Shown here: positions 40,721-52,199 of the stretch, one piece after another
Numbering within the stretch: the first letter of the stretch is position 1
How the letters are laid out: each line of letters opens with the position of its first letter
Source of the DNA: Ichthyophis bannanicus
Taxonomy: Eukaryota; Chordata; Amphibia; Gymnophiona; Ichthyophiidae
NCBI GenBank assembly: GCA_033557465.1
Contig: CM066031.1
Span: 176,917,043-176,981,042, forward strand
Direction: 5' to 3'
DNA length: 64,000 nucleotides
Program-made: the position numbers and the translations under genes
Notes under the pieces: model-generated
Told to the model about the DNA's origin: nothing
The model's input: only the letters and a program-made list of their open reading frames with translations
Database searches by the model: none

Positions 40721-43502
40721 CACAGGTACACTACCAAAAAACTGCCTCCAGTTTTGCAACTGATTCCTATAGATTTTGGGGTGCTGAATCCAGGAAAAAT
40801 AGCCAAAATGTTCCATCACGTCACGTTTTCTTGCAAAATTAGATTTCTTACCCATATAAGGAATGTTCACATAATTTCTTTTTAGCCGACTGCAGTTTAT
40901 TTTCTTGGCCCAAAATAGAGGTTGTAATGGTTAACTAACTAGAAACACTCCCTCATGATATTTTAGAGTGTTTTGTATTCATTTTATACATTAACAGGAC
41001 AATTGGGAGGCGGGGGGCTAAATCCAGTACTCGCGCTGGCGCATGTTCTTTCCTGTTCGCCTCGCCTCGTTTGCTCGCTCAAACACGGTGGTTGCGACAT
41101 GAACGTTCCTGTCAAATTTCAGTTTCTTGCAAGTTCATTATTACCTTTTGTTTGCTCAGTCGTAATCCAGCTTTATTCCGAAGTGGTTCACTACAGTTGT
41201 AGTTTGCAGTGCTGTGTATTTGTGATGGCTCACAGAGCCAGAGGTTGCGTCAACTCTCCGGACAGTTTTTGTTTTATTTGTGGGGAATATACCGTGAAAA
41301 AGCGGCAGAGGAACATTTCTGCATTTATTAAAAAAGTATATTTCGCCTATTTCGGTTTGAAGTTAGGCGATCAAGACAAACCGTGGGCTCCTCACAAAGC
41401 ATTTCGTTTCGGAATACCTATGATGTGGCGTGAACAAAGAGACCACAGCAGTGACTGCTATTTTTGCTCTTGCATTGTGAAGGGATACAACTTAAAAAAT
41501 AAGAACGTAATAAGTTACCCCAACCTTCCCTCAGCAATTAGGCCTATGCCTCATAGCAACGAAGTACCTGTGCCTGAACCACCAAAATCTTTGGATCATA
41601 TTTGTGTGGACGGTTCTGATCATGATGAGACTCATCAGATGGCTTTTCCCGATGAGTCCAGTACTTCCGAGTTTGAAACTGAACCAGATCCGAAACCTGA
41701 ACTTTTCTCTCAAGCTGAATTGAATGATTTAGTCCGGGATTTAGGACTCCCAAAAGATGCTGCCCAAATGCTAGGTTCTCGGCTTAAACAGAAAAATCTA
41801 TTGTCATCAGGAACAACTTTTTATTGGTACCGCAACCGCGAGACACAATTTTTGAAGTATTTCAGCAAAGAGGAAGATTTGGTATTTTGCAACGATATAT
41901 ACGGAGTGATGGAAAAGTTTAAACTCAAGTATGATCCTGCTGAATGGCGGCTGTTCATTGATTCGTCAAAAGACAGCATAAAAGGTGTTGTTCTTCATAA
42001 TGGCTACACATTCGCTTCAGTTCCTATTGCTCACTCTGTTATTCTCCAAGAAAAATACGAGAATTTGGCCCTGATTCTTCAGAAGATTCGTTATGATGAG
42101 CATAAGTGGATGATTTGTGGAGACTTTAAAATTCTATCCATGCTATTAGGGCAGCAATCCGGTTTCACCAAATATCCCTGCTTCCTTTGCTTGTGGGATA
42201 GCCGGGCCCGCGACCTACACTGGGGGAAAAAAGACTGGCCAATTCGGGAGTATTTGAGACCCGGTGAGAAAAATGTTCTTCATGAGAGATTGGTACCTCG
42301 TGATAAAATTCTATTACCACCTCTCCACATTAAGTTGGGTCTCATTAAGCAATTCATCAAGTCCCTTCCAAAAGATGGCGAGTGCTTTCGGTACCTTTGC
42401 TCAAAGTTCCCCCGACTTTCTGAAGCAAAGCTAAAGGAAGGAGTGTTTGTTGGCCCTGATATAAGGAAACTAATTTCAGATGGAGCATTCGCTGAAACGA
42501 TGTCTGAGAAGGAAAAAGAAGCCTGGGATTCCTTCAAGGATGTTGTTCTCAAATTCTTGGGGAACAGGCGGGATGAGAACTATAAGGATATTGTTGCCAG
42601 GATGCTCAATGCCTTCAAAGAACAAGGCTGTAACATGAGCCTGAAAGTCCATTTCTTGCACTCCCATGTGAACTACTTTCCCGAAAACCTGGGGGCGTAC
42701 AGTGAAGAACAAGGTGAAAGGTTTCACCAGGACATCAAGGACGCAGAGAGAAGGTACCAAGGAAGATGGAACACCACTATGATGGCTGATTTCTGCTGGT
42801 TGCTGCTGCGGGAAACCCCAGATGAAAAATACGCCAAGCAGCGCACCAAGAGAAGCATTCGGGGGAAGAAGAAACGGGCCCACCAGGAGATTGATTGACC
42901 CAAGAATGACTTTAAAATCTAAACTGTGTTGACAAATATCGTGTTTTTACTAAACTTTGAAATAAAAATTTGCTAGTTATTACCACAGTGTCGGATCTCA
43001 TTTATTAGAATTTTATTTTCACACCATCGGGTGTTTGTCTTCATGTATTGCAATGGTGCGGTTTGCGTTTTCTATTCTTACATACATACCTGTACAACAT
43101 TTTTTGCACATTTCTTTGCTTTGCTTTGTGTCTAACCTCGCTCTTATATGCTCAATGTTTGTGCACATGTATGTGGCTGTTTTAAGTGCAGACAATTTTG
43201 TTACCATCACAGTGTGTTTTGTTGACATTACTCTATTCTTATGTGCTGCCTTGTTACAATTTTCTTTATTCTTATTTGAATAACTACTAAACAATTAATA
43301 TAAAGAATTCATCCAAGAAACTTTTATCTCGATCGCACTCAATCTGAAACGTTCACCTCAAACTGCTAACCCAATGTAGCAAAAAATCTGTACGTGATGG
43401 AGCAAATTGGTTACCAGATTTGGATTCAGCGCACCAAAAAACGTAAAAATCAATCGAAACATTAGAGGCAGTTTAAAAAAAAAATTTTTTAGTGTACCTG
43501 TG
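40721..43502 (+). mobile_element. 2.8-kb DNA transposon with an open transposase-like gene
   Basis: Terminal inverted repeats start CACAGGTACACTA (40721) and end TAGTGTACCTGTG (43502). Similarity extends inward: AAACTGCCTC and GTGCTGAATCCA on the left have inverted partners at about 43460 and 43415. TAA flanks both sides (40718-40720 and 43503-43505), a candidate 3-bp target duplication. One ORF occupies the middle. It sits in or next to Penelope sequence (43520 onward). Confidence 0.75.
41225..42898 (+). CDS. Transposase-like protein, zinc-binding N-terminus, 557 aa
   Basis: The start is chosen at MAHRARGCVNSPDSFCFICG, where similarity to a protein family repeated in many animal genomes (hydra, aphids, fish) begins; the frame is open further up to 40973 but reads low-information sequence. 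Features: FCFICGEY (CxxC, residues 15-22), CYFC near residue 78, an acidic linker (residues 120-160), then the core with WRLFIDSSKDSIKGVVLHNG, MICGDFKILSMLLGQQSGF, TKYPCFLCLWDSRARDLHW, LPPLHIKLGLIKQF and EEQGERFHQDIKDAERRYQG. The last Asp/Glu/His blocks look like an RNase-H-type nuclease core, but I infer this. Between APHK and AFRFGIPM (about residue 58) the second Cys-x2-Cys segment I expect in this family is missing in frame. No stop or frameshift occurs. The C-terminus is Lys/Arg-rich (RTKRSIRGKKKRAH), a likely nuclear signal. Confidence 0.8.
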   Translation: MAHRARGCVNSPDSFCFICGEYTVKKRQRNISAFIKKVYFAYFGLKLGDQDKPWAPHKAFRFGIPMMWREQRDHSSDCYFCSCIVKGYNLKNKNVISYPNLPSAIRPMPHSNEVPVPEPPKSLDHICVDGSDHDETHQMAFPDESSTSEFETEPDPKPELFSQAELNDLVRDLGLPKDAAQMLGSRLKQKNLLSSGTTFYWYRNRETQFLKYFSKEEDLVFCNDIYGVMEKFKLKYDPAEWRLFIDSSKDSIKGVVLHNGYTFASVPIAHSVILQEKYENLALILQKIRYDEHKWMICGDFKILSMLLGQQSGFTKYPCFLCLWDSRARDLHWGKKDWPIREYLRPGEKNVLHERLVPRDKILLPPLHIKLGLIKQFIKSLPKDGECFRYLCSKFPRLSEAKLKEGVFVGPDIRKLISDGAFAETMSEKEKEAWDSFKDVVLKFLGNRRDENYKDIVARMLNAFKEQGCNMSLKVHFLHSHVNYFPENLGAYSEEQGERFHQDIKDAERRYQGRWNTTMMADFCWLLLRETPDEKYAKQRTKRSIRGKKKRAHQEID

Positions 43503-43519
43503 TAATTGGCTGGTGTTAT

Positions 43520-44615
43520 AATGGGGGGTTCATGTTTTTTGCACATACATAAATGACATCTTCATTATTTGGGAAGGTGGACATGATGTCCTTGAATAAT
43601 TTTTTCAGTGGCTCAATACTTTGGATCCCAATTTGAGTTTTCAATATGCTTGCAGTGATACTGCAATCCCTTTTCTTGATATAATCATTAAAAAAAGACT
43701 CAGTGGATTTTTAATGGACATGTATAGAAATCTACCAACAGGAACCAACTCTTGCTTGCACCAGCTTCTATAATGGATCTCTTAAGAACAATTTACCAAT
43801 CAGCCAATTTCTCAGGGCAAGAAGAATTTGTTCCACAAGAGACTTTGAACGTGATGTGTATGACACGAGAAACAGATTTTACGACAGAGGATATCCCAAG
43901 AAGAGCATTTCACAAGCTTACAGTTGAGCAAAAACTGCTATATGCTTCGACTTTTTAAAGACTATTTGTGACCCTACCAAATAAGACAGTGTGCCCTCTT
44001 TTCTTTTCTAGCTTGTCATGTGAGATAGTTCGTATCATTATAGAGGAGTGGCACATTCTGTAAACCCTTCCAGCCTTTGCACACCAAAATGTTACAATTG
44101 TGTATAAACGATGCAACAATTTGGCAAATCATCTTGTTCCTTCCGCTCTCCCCGAAAGACGTAATCCACTACACATAAAAGGACGCTTTAAATGCGGTAG
44201 ATGCTTGGCATGTACACATGTCCTAGCAGTGAAGTACTTCTTCGAGCACCCAACAAACAAGAAAAGATTTTGCTTGATGGACTTTATGCACTGCACCACT
44301 GAAAAAGTCATTATATGTCCATGCAAGTTGTTATACATCGGTAAGACTAAAAGTCACATCCGTACACGGATAGTAGAACACAGAAGTTGCATTAAAAGAC
44401 AGATTCCAGATAAACCTTTGGTGGCACACTGGGTTGAGAAGTCCCACTGCATTTGTGACTTGAAAAATTTTGTAATGAAGGTTGTCCATCCGAACTGGAG
44501 AGGAGGAGATACTAATAAAGTACTTTTACATTTGAAGCAGAAGTATATATTTTGGCTGAATACCATGACTCTTCACGGACTCAACATGGATTTGGACTAC
44601 TCTGTCTTCTTATGA
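43520..44615 (+). pseudogene. Penelope-like element, C-terminal half
   Basis: Starts in the region of motif C (DIFIIWEGG at about 43555), then FQWLNTLDPNLSF and VMCMTRETDF in broken frames, and from 44100 an open 171-codon frame: RFKCGRCLACTHV, IICPCKLLYIGKTKSHIRTR and VEHRSCIKRQI (GIY-YIG), ending at the stop at 44615. Stops are frequent before 44100. It is the same Penelope family as 31241-32045 and carries the half that copy lacks. Confidence 0.75.
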
Positions 44616-44652
44616 TTCAGGATTTATTCAGTTTTATTCAATTATAGATTTT

Positions 44653-45042
44653 GGGCCCAATATTCAAAAGGCAGTTACATGGTTTACAGCCCAGTAAACC
44701 ATGTAAATGCTTAAGTGGGGATATTCAAAAGCACTTACATGGGTAGTGCCATTGAATATCCCCTTCTAACTCCCCTACGTGCCTCAATACTATCTGGTTA
44801 GCATTGGGGTATATCAGGGGCATTATGGGGCAGAGCAGAGGTGGCGACAAGCACTAACCGGGCAACAGCGATATTGCATGCTGCCCAGTTAGCTACTGCG
44901 GCTTCCGGCTTTTGCAGCGATCCTCGGATACTCAGTGCTGGGGCTGCATATGACCCCAGTATTGAATATCTGGGGTTAAGGGTCGACGGGCAGGGCTATG
45001 TGCCATAGGGGATCGTAGCCTGCCCAAATCAATATCAGTCCC
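44653..45042. mobile_element. Short non-autonomous DNA transposon (MITE)
   Basis: Ends GGGCCCAATATTCAAAAGG and CCTGCCCAAATCAATATCAG, inverted relatives sharing AATATTCAA/GATATTGAT. No ORF. Similar ends appear near 9330 and 53790. Confidence 0.5.
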
Positions 45043-45575
45043 TTTATTCTTATTTTTATTTTTTAAGTCACAATTGTATTCATTTTAGATTATCGCTTTT
45101 TGTTTATCTATTTTTCCTTCTCCGCTACACATCCTTAGGTTATGTGGCTGCACATGGTGTATACATGTTGTGTGCAGGAGTTCACATAAGCATAGCATGT
45201 GCAGGACAGGTTTGATAGGTGTCACTCACTCCCACTGCAATATCTCAACAAACATGTACGTGGATCACAGAGTCCACAGGAGCTGCAAATATGCAGCCAT
45301 CTATTGAGAAGCATGTTAATGTTCCACCTGCAGGTCTGTGTGAAATTAGTGGACATGTGGGTAACATACACTCTATACCATCTTACAGAACGTTTGTATT
45401 GAGCTGTACAACATAAGCACATATGTCAACTGGAATAACCAAACATAAAATATATTTAATAGCACTTGAAACTTTAAAGAAATGAAAACTAAAACCAGAA
45501 AATCTCTCTCCAATGAGGCACATTTCACAATGGGACATCCAAGTGCAATCTGAGACATTAAAGCCAGAACGTCAA
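45043..45575. other. No recognised feature
   Basis: No repeat or coding signal that I can support. Confidence 0.5.
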
Positions 45576-45607
45576 ATGGTGTCTGGGTGCCAGTCTATGA
45601 CCATGAA
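45576..45607. repeat. 32-bp direct repeat, left copy
   Basis: Identical to 48255-48286 over all 32 bases; begins ATGGTGTCTGGGTGCC. The pair encloses the Tc1 relics and a LINE/SINE end. Confidence 0.85.
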
Positions 45608-45609
45608 AT

Positions 45610-46990
45610 AGTATGAAAACTGAAACATTGGCAGGACATGATTATTTGCATCCTTATAAACACCGCAACTCATTTTTAACAGAACCTCATTCTCACTACA
45701 GTAAAAGCAGACACAGCTGTGATCAATTGTCTATCCTCACATGACTTGAATCGACCAATGAATGATGGCTGTAATGTTTAAAATGGCCAGTTCCATTTTT
45801 CTAATGGTGAATACAAGAGAGATGCCTGACACCGGCACAAAAGCCATTATCACCAAACATCAATGGGGGACAAGGCCATCTCCAAAGACCTTGGGATTCC
45901 TGTGTCTACAGTTTGCAATGTTATTAAGAAGTTTTGTGCTCAAGGAACTGTCAATAACCTGCCAGGACATGGTGGGAAGAGGAAAATTAATCCAGGAAGT
46001 CTTTGAAGGTTAGTGCACAATGTGGGAAATATACCACATACAACTTCCAAAGAACTCAAGGCTGACCTGGGTCAATTGGGAATGGTGGTTTCAACCAGCA
46101 CCATACACTGTACACTGCACAAAGAAGGACTTCATGGACGAAGGCCAAGGAGGACTCCACTGCTCAAAGACAGACATAAAAAAGCATGCCTGATTTTTGC
46201 CTAAACCCACCTTGAGAAACCCAATCCTTATAGGAAATATTCTTTGGAGAGATTAAACTAAACGTGAACTCTTTGGCAATGTAGATCAGTAATACATTTA
46301 CATGTGAAGAAATGAAGTTTATAAGGTTAAAAACACCATTCCTATAGTTAAAATTGGTGGAGGTCCCATAATGCTGATGGGCATTTTTTGCTGCCTCAGG
46401 AAATGGAGGGTTGCAACGTATTAAAGGAATCATGAAGTCAGAGGACTACCAAGGTTTTTGGGAGCACAATATACTACCCAGTGTCAGAAAACTAGGTCTG
46501 GGTCAAAGGTCATGGGTCCTCCAGCAGGACAATGACCCAAAACATACATCACAAAGTACTAAAGAATGGTGACAAAGGAACAAATGAACTGTTTTAAAGT
46601 GGCCAGCAATGTCCTGATCTTAATGCAATAGAGAACCTTTGGAAAGAGCTAATATTTGCCATTGGTAAAAGGAATCTGGAAAACATTCATGAGCTGGAAA
46701 GAATTGCAGTTGAAGAGGGGGAGAAACTATCAGCAGACAGATATACGAAATTTATAGATGGCTACAAAAAAGGTATGGAGGCTGTCATGGCAAGGGTTGT
46801 GCAAACATATTTTAGTGAAGGGTGCCATTAATCCTGTTCAAGTCATATTTTGTTTTCTTCTTAGAAGTTATGACATCTACATTGCTCAGACATCTCTTTT
46901 GTTGCTGTATACCTTTGAGCATACTATTAACATATTATGATGACATACAGTTTGAATATGTAAAAATATTTGTCAAGCTACTGTAACACA
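45610..46990 (+). pseudogene. Tc1/mariner transposon relic 1
   Basis: The plus strand shows the end of a Tc1-type transposase: IMKSEDYQGFWEHNILPSVR, SWVLQQDNDPKHTSQSTKEW (catalytic Asp in QQDND) and ENLWKELIFAI-like sequence, preceded by helix-turn-helix-like ISKDLGIPVSTVCNVIKKF and GLHGRRPRRTPLLKDRHKKA in other frames. A Tc1 transposase is about 340 residues in one frame; here there are at least six frame breaks. It is long dead. A second, more decayed copy follows directly. Confidence 0.8.
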
Positions 46991-46999
46991 ACATACCTC

Positions 47000-47735
47000 A
47001 AATGCAAGGATGCCAAGAATGTTGACCACGTGTATAAACAATTCAAATAAGTTTGAAAAGAAAAACTACATTCCCACTGCAGTAAAATAAGATGCACCTG
47101 TGATCAATTGTCAGGACTCACATGACTTGAATCCAACAATGAATGATGGCTCTATTGTTTTACATGGTCACATTCACTCCCTGTTCCATTTTCACTATGA
47201 TGAAGACAAGAGAGATGCCTGAGACTCTCTGAAAATAAATTATCAACAAACATCAAACTTCAAGGAGGTATAGGAAAATTAATCCAAGAAGTCTTCAAAT
47301 GTTGCTTGAAAAACACCACATACAACATCCAAAAAGTGTAAGGGTGATCAGGAGCAATCTAGAGTGGTGGTTTCAACCTGCACCATATGCCGTGCACTAA
47401 ACAAAGAAGGACTTCATAGCTGAATGCCAAGGAGGACACCACTGCTCAAAGACATCCAGAGAAAGGCATGCCTGATATCTGCCCAAACCCACTTTCAGAA
47501 ACCACAAGCCTTCTGAGAAAAGGTTCTGTGGACAGATGAAGCCAAATGTGTGCTCTTTGGCAATGCAGAACAGCAACAAATTGACATGCGCAGAAAAGAA
47601 GCTTCTAAGGAACAAAAAAATCCTTCATACAGTTAAATATGATAGACGTTCCATAATGATGTGCAGCTGTTTTGCTGCATCAGTAACTGGAGGCCTTTAA
47701 CTTATTAAAAGAATCATGAAGTCAGAGGGCTACCA
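47000..47735 (+). pseudogene. Tc1/mariner transposon relic 2, 3'-truncated
   Basis: Aligns with relic 1 block by block from 'acctgtgatcaattgtc' (47096) through 'aatcatgaagtcagagggct' (about 47711), then stops. Heavily mutated and with no open frame. Confidence 0.75.
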
Positions 47736-48195
47736 AGGTAGCACTAGAATGAATAGAAATGTCTTCAAGCTTTTGAGGAAGGGTTAAAGATGTTGTATGA
47801 CTCTTAATTGTGGTGGGAGAGAGTTCCACAGTGCTGGGGCATATAATGAGAAAGCTCTATTATTAGCCCTTTGACTACTCTTTGTTCTTTCTTTTGGAAA
47901 GACTAGTGTGTTTATGTTGCTCTGTTGTCAGGGTCTACTGGAACTGCGTGTTCTTACCAGTGATTTGAGGATGACAGTTGAGAGATTGTTGATGATCTTG
48001 TGCATGTTAATTATGACTTTATATTTGATTCTTAGAGACTCATGATCACTTGTGGGTGAAGGTGACAGGTGACATCGAAGGTGCCTCACCTCCTCCTCTA
48101 GCTCTTTGGAGCGGCAGGTTCACCTACACTTGCCACCTTGTTGGGCAGACTGGATGGACCATGCTGGCCTTTATCTGACATCATATACTATGTTA
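47736..48195 (+). repeat. LINE/SINE 3'-end sequence
   Basis: 'gttgggcagactggatggac' and 'tactatgttactatgttact' (48150-48205) are a common CR1/L3-like 3' end. The 5' part (47736-48050) looks like L2-type sequence ('ggagagagttccacagtgc'). Confidence 0.5.
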
Positions 48196-48254
48196 CTATG
48201 TTACTGCAGCAGCCAGGTCACAGTCAGGACTGACTGGCCCCAGGTTCTAGCATC

Positions 48255-48286
48255 ATGGTGTCTGGGTGCCAGTCTATGACCATGAA
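48255..48286. repeat. 32-bp direct repeat, right copy
   Basis: Exact copy of 45576-45607. Confidence 0.85.
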
Positions 48287-49840
48287 TTGGCTGGTGCAGC
48301 ATGTGCCAGCAGCTGTTGAGCTGCTGACATGGAGGTGAACTATGGAGTAGGTGTGTGCCCTCACTGAGGTCCTCTCCAGCTAGGGGTTCATCAGCAGGTA
48401 GGGGAGGGGAGAAGAGCAGGTTCTCCCCTGCAGCAGTCGTGCAACTCCTCACAGGTCCTGGGATGGAAGATGGCAGATCTGATGCCTCCATGGCCTCCTC
48501 CATCTCCTCCTTTGCCTCCCCTTCTTCCTCCTCCTCCTTCTCTCCAATGATTGGAGGAGCTGCTTGTGCTGTTGTGTGGCCTTACTGGGGGGTGGGTACT
48601 GCCTGCAATGAAGAACCAGCACCTGTGCAAGAAGCAAAGACTGATCATCATGATGTTCATCCCAAAACGAGCACATTCTATACTGTCGTAGTGCAGTATG
48701 TCCTCTGCCACTAAATTCTCATCACAGTAACATTTGTTTTGCAGATACCTAGTGAGGAATAACTGTATGCCATTAAGCTAGTTGGGGAACATGTGTTGCG
48801 CTCAAAGCTGACAACATGTTCTGCAGCATCTGCAAATACATTAGGATTTTGAAAACCATGCCACATCTCTCCTGTGGCTGCATGCATGCTACATTGTCTA
48901 TGACCCAGCTATCTGGCAAATGTCAATGACCCAATAATGGCAGGTGCAGAACAGAAATGCAGATGCTATGATGCAGTTGTCTGCCTCATAGCCTTGTGGT
49001 ACTGAAGCCATGGCTGAGCATCCAACTAAGGCAGGGTCATGAAAGGATCCTCCAAGGCATAATGATTGTCATGATTTGATGCTGTATGTAACATAGTGCC
49101 AGGCTTGGTTATTGATGCTGCATGTGCAGGAGTGGGTACTCATGTGAATACCCTGCCCATTGCCATGTCATCTGCCCATGCTGGTAATACAAGCTGTGTC
49201 TAATATATGAGCGCCGTCAACACAGCTGCATGGCCCTGACAGAATATGTATAACTAGTGTCCACAATGACCTGTGTAGAAGATGCTCTAGATGTCATGCT
49301 GCTAGAGACGGGAATACTACATGGACTGGTGCCTGCAGGCAGGACTCATGCTTACTAGCTCTGGCAGAGGTCATACAGGACAAAAGGAAGGATCTACAAG
49401 TTACTACTGTTAACACCTTTGTTGCCACCACATAAAGGCATTTAAACCTCTCACAGCTCATCCACAGTCATGGTGTGCTAATACTATATCTGTCTCATGA
49501 CATTACTGGGGGTTGTTGCTGTGCTCCCAAATGGTAGTGGTCTGTGCAATGAGAAGCTCCTGACATTTAACCGACTAGCCATTTGACTCAGTTGACAATG
49601 AAATGGGGCAGGCAGCCAGCTAAGATAGCATACTATGAGGAAGCATGTATGCTCAATGTGCTAGACACATGCATAAGTCTCACAACAAAATATGACAGCA
49701 CTGATATTGTCACCAGAGATGGGCACTCTGGCCTGCTCTGTAGATCCCATGTACATGCCGCTGTATGTGTCCAATCCCAAGACAATGTGCTGTGGTGTGT
49801 GATGGTGACCCATGTGCACTCCACGCAATACATCCCTCTT
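48287..49840. other. No confident feature
   Basis: Low-similarity sequence. A Glu-rich minus-strand frame around 48391-48711 comes from a CTCCTC-rich stretch at 48497-48545 and has no domain. I see no exon, RNA or terminal repeat. Confidence 0.45.
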
Positions 49841-49844
49841 TCTC

Positions 49845-50090
49845 TCCCTTCTCCAGTGTCCAGCATTTCACATCTTCATTTCCTTATTCCTCCCTGTCTT
49901 AAATTTCCTATCTCCTCTCTCTCTCCCCTTCCCTGTGATCAGCATCTCTTTTCTTTCCCTTCCCATGCCCAAATTCTCTCCTCTTTCTCTTCCAGTCCCC
50001 TGTCCAGCATGTACATTCCATGTCAAGCATCTTCTCTCCACCCCTTCATGTTCAGCATTTATCTTCTTTCCTATCACCTCCCATGCCCAT
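49845..50090. repeat. 'gtccagcat' minisatellite, left part
   Basis: CT-rich units with 'catgtccagcat', the same family as 52200-53300. Separated from it by the CR1 insertion. Confidence 0.6.
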
Positions 50091-50093
50091 CAT

Positions 50094-52170
50094 TTAGAAA
50101 CATAGAAATATGACGACAGAAAAAGACCACATGGCCTATCTAGTCTGTCCTTCCATATCAACAACTACAACAGTCCCCTTTTTACCTTTAGAGATCCTCT
50201 GTGTTTGTCCCATGTTTTTTGAATTCAGATACTGTCCTCATCTCTACCACCTCCACTGGGAGACTATTCCATGGATCCACCACTCTTTCCGTAAATAAAT
50301 ATTTCCGCATATCACTCCTGAATCTATCCCCCTTCACCCTCATCCCATGTCCCCTCGTAGCAGAACTTGCTTTCAATTGAAAGAGGCTCTTTCCCTGAAT
50401 ATTTATGCCACGGAGGTATTTAAACATCTCAATCATATCACCTCTATACCGCCTTTCCTCTAAGGTGTACATATTAAGATCCTTCAGTCTGTCCTCATAT
50501 GCTTTATAATGAAGACCACTAATCATTTTAGTAGCCACCCTCTGCACTGACTCCATCCTGTTCACATCCTTTTGAAGGTGCGGTCTCCAGAACTGCACAC
50601 TATACTCCAAATGAGGTCGCACCAAAGACTTATGAAGAGGCACTATCACCTCCTTTTTTCTGCTAGCCATTCCTCTCCGTATGCACCCAAGCATCCTTCT
50701 AGCTTTTGCCATTGCCTTTTCTACCTGTTTAGCTACTTTAAGATCATCAGACACAACCACACCTAGGTCCCGCTCTTCTTTAGTGGACAAAAGTACTTCA
50801 CCCCCTATACTATATTGCTCCCTTGGATTGCTGCAGCCCAAATGCATGACCTTACATTTTCTAACATTAAATCCCACCTGTCAAATTCTAGACCATTCTT
50901 TAAGCTGAGATAGATCCCTCCTCATGTTACCTACACCTTCCTGGGTGTTTACTCTATTGCAGATTTTGGTATCATTCACAAAAAGGCAAATCTTACCCGA
51001 CAGCCCTTCTGCTATATCACTAACAAATATGTTAAAAAGAATTGGACCAAGGACAGATCCCTGGGGCACACCACTGGTAACATCCTTCTCCTGAGAGTGA
51101 GCTCCATTTACCTGTACTCTTTGTCGCCTCCCACTCAACCAATTTCTAACCCAAGCAGTAACTTTAGGGTCCATCCCTAGGGTGCTCAGTTTGTTTATAA
51201 GTCGCCAGTGAGGAACAGTTTCAAAGGCTTTACTGAAATCTAAATACACCACATCTAGGGCTCTCCCTCGGTCCAACTCCCTGGTCACCCAGTCAAAGAA
51301 ATCAATCAGATTTGTCTGACAAGACCTGCCTCTGGTGAATCCATGCTGCCTCTGATCCTGTAATCCGCTGGACTCCAGAAACCTCACTATTTTCTCTTTC
51401 AGCAGCTTTTCCAATAATTTACTCACCACCGAAGTTAAAGTAACTGCCCTGTAGTTTTCAACCACATCCTTATTTATGCTTTTGTGTAAAGGCACCACAT
51501 GAGCCTCTCTACAATCCTTTGGCACCACTCCTGACTCCAACGAGGCATTGAAAAGGTCAGTCAGTGGAGCTGCTAGAACGTCCCCAAGTTCCCTCAGTAT
51601 TCTAGAGTGTATCCCAAGCGGTCCCATCGCTTTGTTTACTTTAAGTTGAGCTAGTTTCTCACGAACACTTGTCTTCTGAAAATTGTTCAAGATGTCCCTC
51701 ACTTCTGTTCCTGTTCGTGGGTGTTTTCTGAGGTCCTGCTCCTGGTTCTTCATCTGTGAACACAAGACAGAAATATTTGTTAAGCAATTCCGCTTTATCC
51801 TCATCAGCTTCTACATATTCCTCCCCTTCACCCTTGAGTCTGACAATACCACTTTTGCCCTTCCTCTTCTCACTAACATATCTGAAAAATGTCTTATCCC
51901 ACCATTTTATTGCATTGGCTATTTCCTCCTCTTTTTCAATCTTTGCTTTCCTGACTACTTTGCTAGCTTCTCTAAGTTTTTCCAAATATAGATGCCTGTC
52001 TTCCTCTCTCTGTGATCTCTTCTATTTCATGAAGGCCTCCCTCTTTTTCTTCACCTTTGCAGCTACTTTTTTCGAAAGCCATAGAGGTCTCCTTTTTCTT
52101 TTACCTTTATTTACCATTTTAACAAAAAAGTTGGTTGCCCTTAAAATATCCCTTTTCAGTTTTGCCCTTT
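50094..52170 (-). pseudogene. CR1-family LINE, second family, nearly continuous ORF2
   Basis: Minus-strand ORF2 from about 52000 to 50188: NAIKWWDKTFFRYVSEKRK, KAELLNKYFCLVFTDEE, REAHVVPLHKSINKDVVENY, VVYLDFSKAFETVPHWRLIN (motif A), SGVPQGSVLGPILFNIFVSD (motif B), ICLFVNDTKICNRV (motif C, FVND instead of FADD), VGFNVRKCKVMHLGCSNPRE, ARRMLGCIRRGMASRKKEVI and RYRGDMIEMFKYLRGI. Two stops or shifts are visible: a TGA at 50881-50883 and a frame change near 51750. The FADD change removes the first catalytic Asp, so the RT is inactive. It is 5'-truncated and its 3' end is 'cctatctagtctgtcc' in reverse. Inserted in the minisatellite. Confidence 0.85.
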
Positions 52171-52199
52171 CTCTCCTATCTCTGCATTATGCCAAGAAT

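Noticed and set aside
48391..48711. Gly/Arg-rich minus-strand frame as a nuclear protein
   Set aside because: Comes from a CTCCTC-rich low-complexity stretch.
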